Origin: DATDCY01 sp964513745
GTDB taxonomy: Bacteria; JAUVQV01; DATDCY01
Direction: 5' to 3'
Assembly (NCBI GenBank): GCA_964513745.1
Contig: CAZEOK010000144.1
Span: 1-6,016 of the forward strand
Length of the DNA stretch: 6,016 nt
The notes below the pieces were generated by a model that was not told where the DNA came from, made no database searches, and saw only the letters and a program-made list of their open reading frames with translations. The translations under genes and the position numbers were made by a program. The stretch's first letter is position 1. Each line of letters starts with the position of its first letter. Positions 5,317 to 6,016 of the stretch are shown here, one piece after another.

Positions 5317-6016
5317 AGCCCTCGTTGACGAGGAATGTCGTGGGGTCGAGTCGGATCGCCGGGTGGTCTTGCGAGGCGGCGACATCGCTCTTGAGCGTTC
5401 GCAGCGCCAGGCCCTTCGCCCCGGGGTCCAGCAGCAGGATGCTGTCGAAGAGCGGCTCGAAGCGGTCGCAGGGGGCGGGGACGCCGATCGCGCTCACCCG
5501 CTTTTCCTCGCCACCGCGTACGCCGGAGAACCAGGCGTGCAGCTGCCGGAAGTGCACCAACTCGCGCAGGCTGCGCACCTGGGCCTCGCCGGCGTCCTCG
5601 AAGGAGAAGCCGTCGATGACCAGGCACTGCGGCCGGAAGATGTCCTGCTCGATCAGGTCCTTCAGGCGCTCCTCGAGCTTGGCGGGGCTGAAGGAGCCGG
5701 TGTTGAAGGTCATGATCAGCCGGTTGGCGGCGATCTCGCTGTGCACCTCGCCGACGTGCTCGAGCTTGTAGGAGCGCGACAGTTCCTGGAACAGGTCCTC
5801 GTACCACTCCTTGGTCTTCTCGAGGCTCTGGCCGATGCTGACGTGCACGACGCGGTTGCCGCGCAGGAGGGAATCGAGCGCGAACTGCACGAGCAGCGCG
5901 GTCTTGCCGGAGCCGCGGGGTGCCACGACGAGCCCCATCCGGGGGGTGGCGGCGTTGCGGCCGGTGTCGGGCTCCCAGGCCCGCAGCGGGTTCTTGAGGA
6001 TCAGGTCCTTCTTCAG
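5315..6016 (-). CDS. P-loop ATPase, RecA/KaiC-like, N-terminus outside the window
   Basis: The final 233 residues of a soluble ATPase whose frame is open to the window edge. It carries Walker A APRGSGKT (fragment residues 32-39, an [AG]-x4-GK[ST] P-loop), then ALLVQFALDSLLRGNRVVHVS, which matches the helix and second strand of RecA/KaiC/DnaB-type ATPases. Walker B is QCLVIDGF (D135), with no Glu directly after the Asp. The segment RLIMTFNTGSFSPAKLEERL precedes it. An ATG at 5938 could be a start, but it would leave only five residues before the P-loop and has no Shine-Dalgarno sequence. The upstream in-frame segment LKKDLILKNPLRAW looks coding, so the gene is treated as partial. It is coupled to the SLOG-like gene 11 bases downstream. 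Substrate and partner are unknown; a KaiC-like switch or a DNA-associated ATPase are both possible. Confidence 0.8.
   Translation of the reverse strand: MKKDLILKNPLRAWEPDTGRNAATPRMGLVVAPRGSGKTALLVQFALDSLLRGNRVVHVSIGQSLEKTKEWYEDLFQELSRSYKLEHVGEVHSEIAANRLIMTFNTGSFSPAKLEERLKDLIEQDIFRPQCLVIDGFSFEDAGEAQVRSLRELVHFRQLHAWFSGVRGGEEKRVSAIGVPAPCDRFEPLFDSILLLDPGAKGLALRTLKSDVAASQDHPAIRLDPTTFLVNEG

Noticed and set aside
5304..5807. Possible N-terminal extension of the SLOG-like protein
   Set aside because: It is a frame shadow of the ATPase gene, and a perfect Shine-Dalgarno sequence supports ATG 5303.

Overview
This is a compact, very GC-rich bacterial chromosomal window with no sign of phage, insertion sequence, CRISPR or RNA genes. 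A full-length FtsK and an undecaprenyl-diphosphatase show it is bacterial. An exported multiheme c-type cytochrome of the 'doubled CXXCH' type points to an anaerobic or redox-versatile lineage of the kind seen in Geobacter-like Desulfobacterota and other GC-rich environmental phyla. I cannot name the organism from the sequence.

Plus strand, 1-1419. The window opens with the C-terminus of a site-2-protease (M50) family membrane metalloprotease. A 68-base gap that contains a recognisable promoter/operator leads into a vapB-vapC type II toxin-antitoxin pair. Directly after it, and overlapping the end of vapC, is a small exported multiheme cytochrome. Its most plausible start codon lies inside vapC.

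Minus strand, 6016-1427. Reading in the direction of transcription, the order is: a P-loop ATPase (N-terminus outside the window), a 187-residue protein that looks like a SLOG/Rossmann nucleotide-binding protein, a 194-base gap, then uppP and ftsK. The ATPase and the SLOG-like gene are joined by a Shine-Dalgarno sequence that overlaps the ATPase stop codon, so they almost certainly form one translational unit. The 194-base gap holds a striking 15-bp imperfect hairpin and an extended -10 promoter just before uppP. uppP and ftsK are 20 bases apart and probably cotranscribed. ftsK ends tail-to-tail with the cytochrome gene, with 7 bases between the stop codons.

Functionally, uppP (lipid carrier recycling for peptidoglycan) and ftsK (division and chromosome translocation) are housekeeping envelope/division genes. 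vapBC is an accessory module sitting between the protease and the cytochrome. The ATPase/SLOG-like pair is the part of the window whose function is least clear and most worth following up. Two promoters (vapB and uppP) place their -10 boxes so close to the ATG that the transcripts would be leaderless or nearly so.
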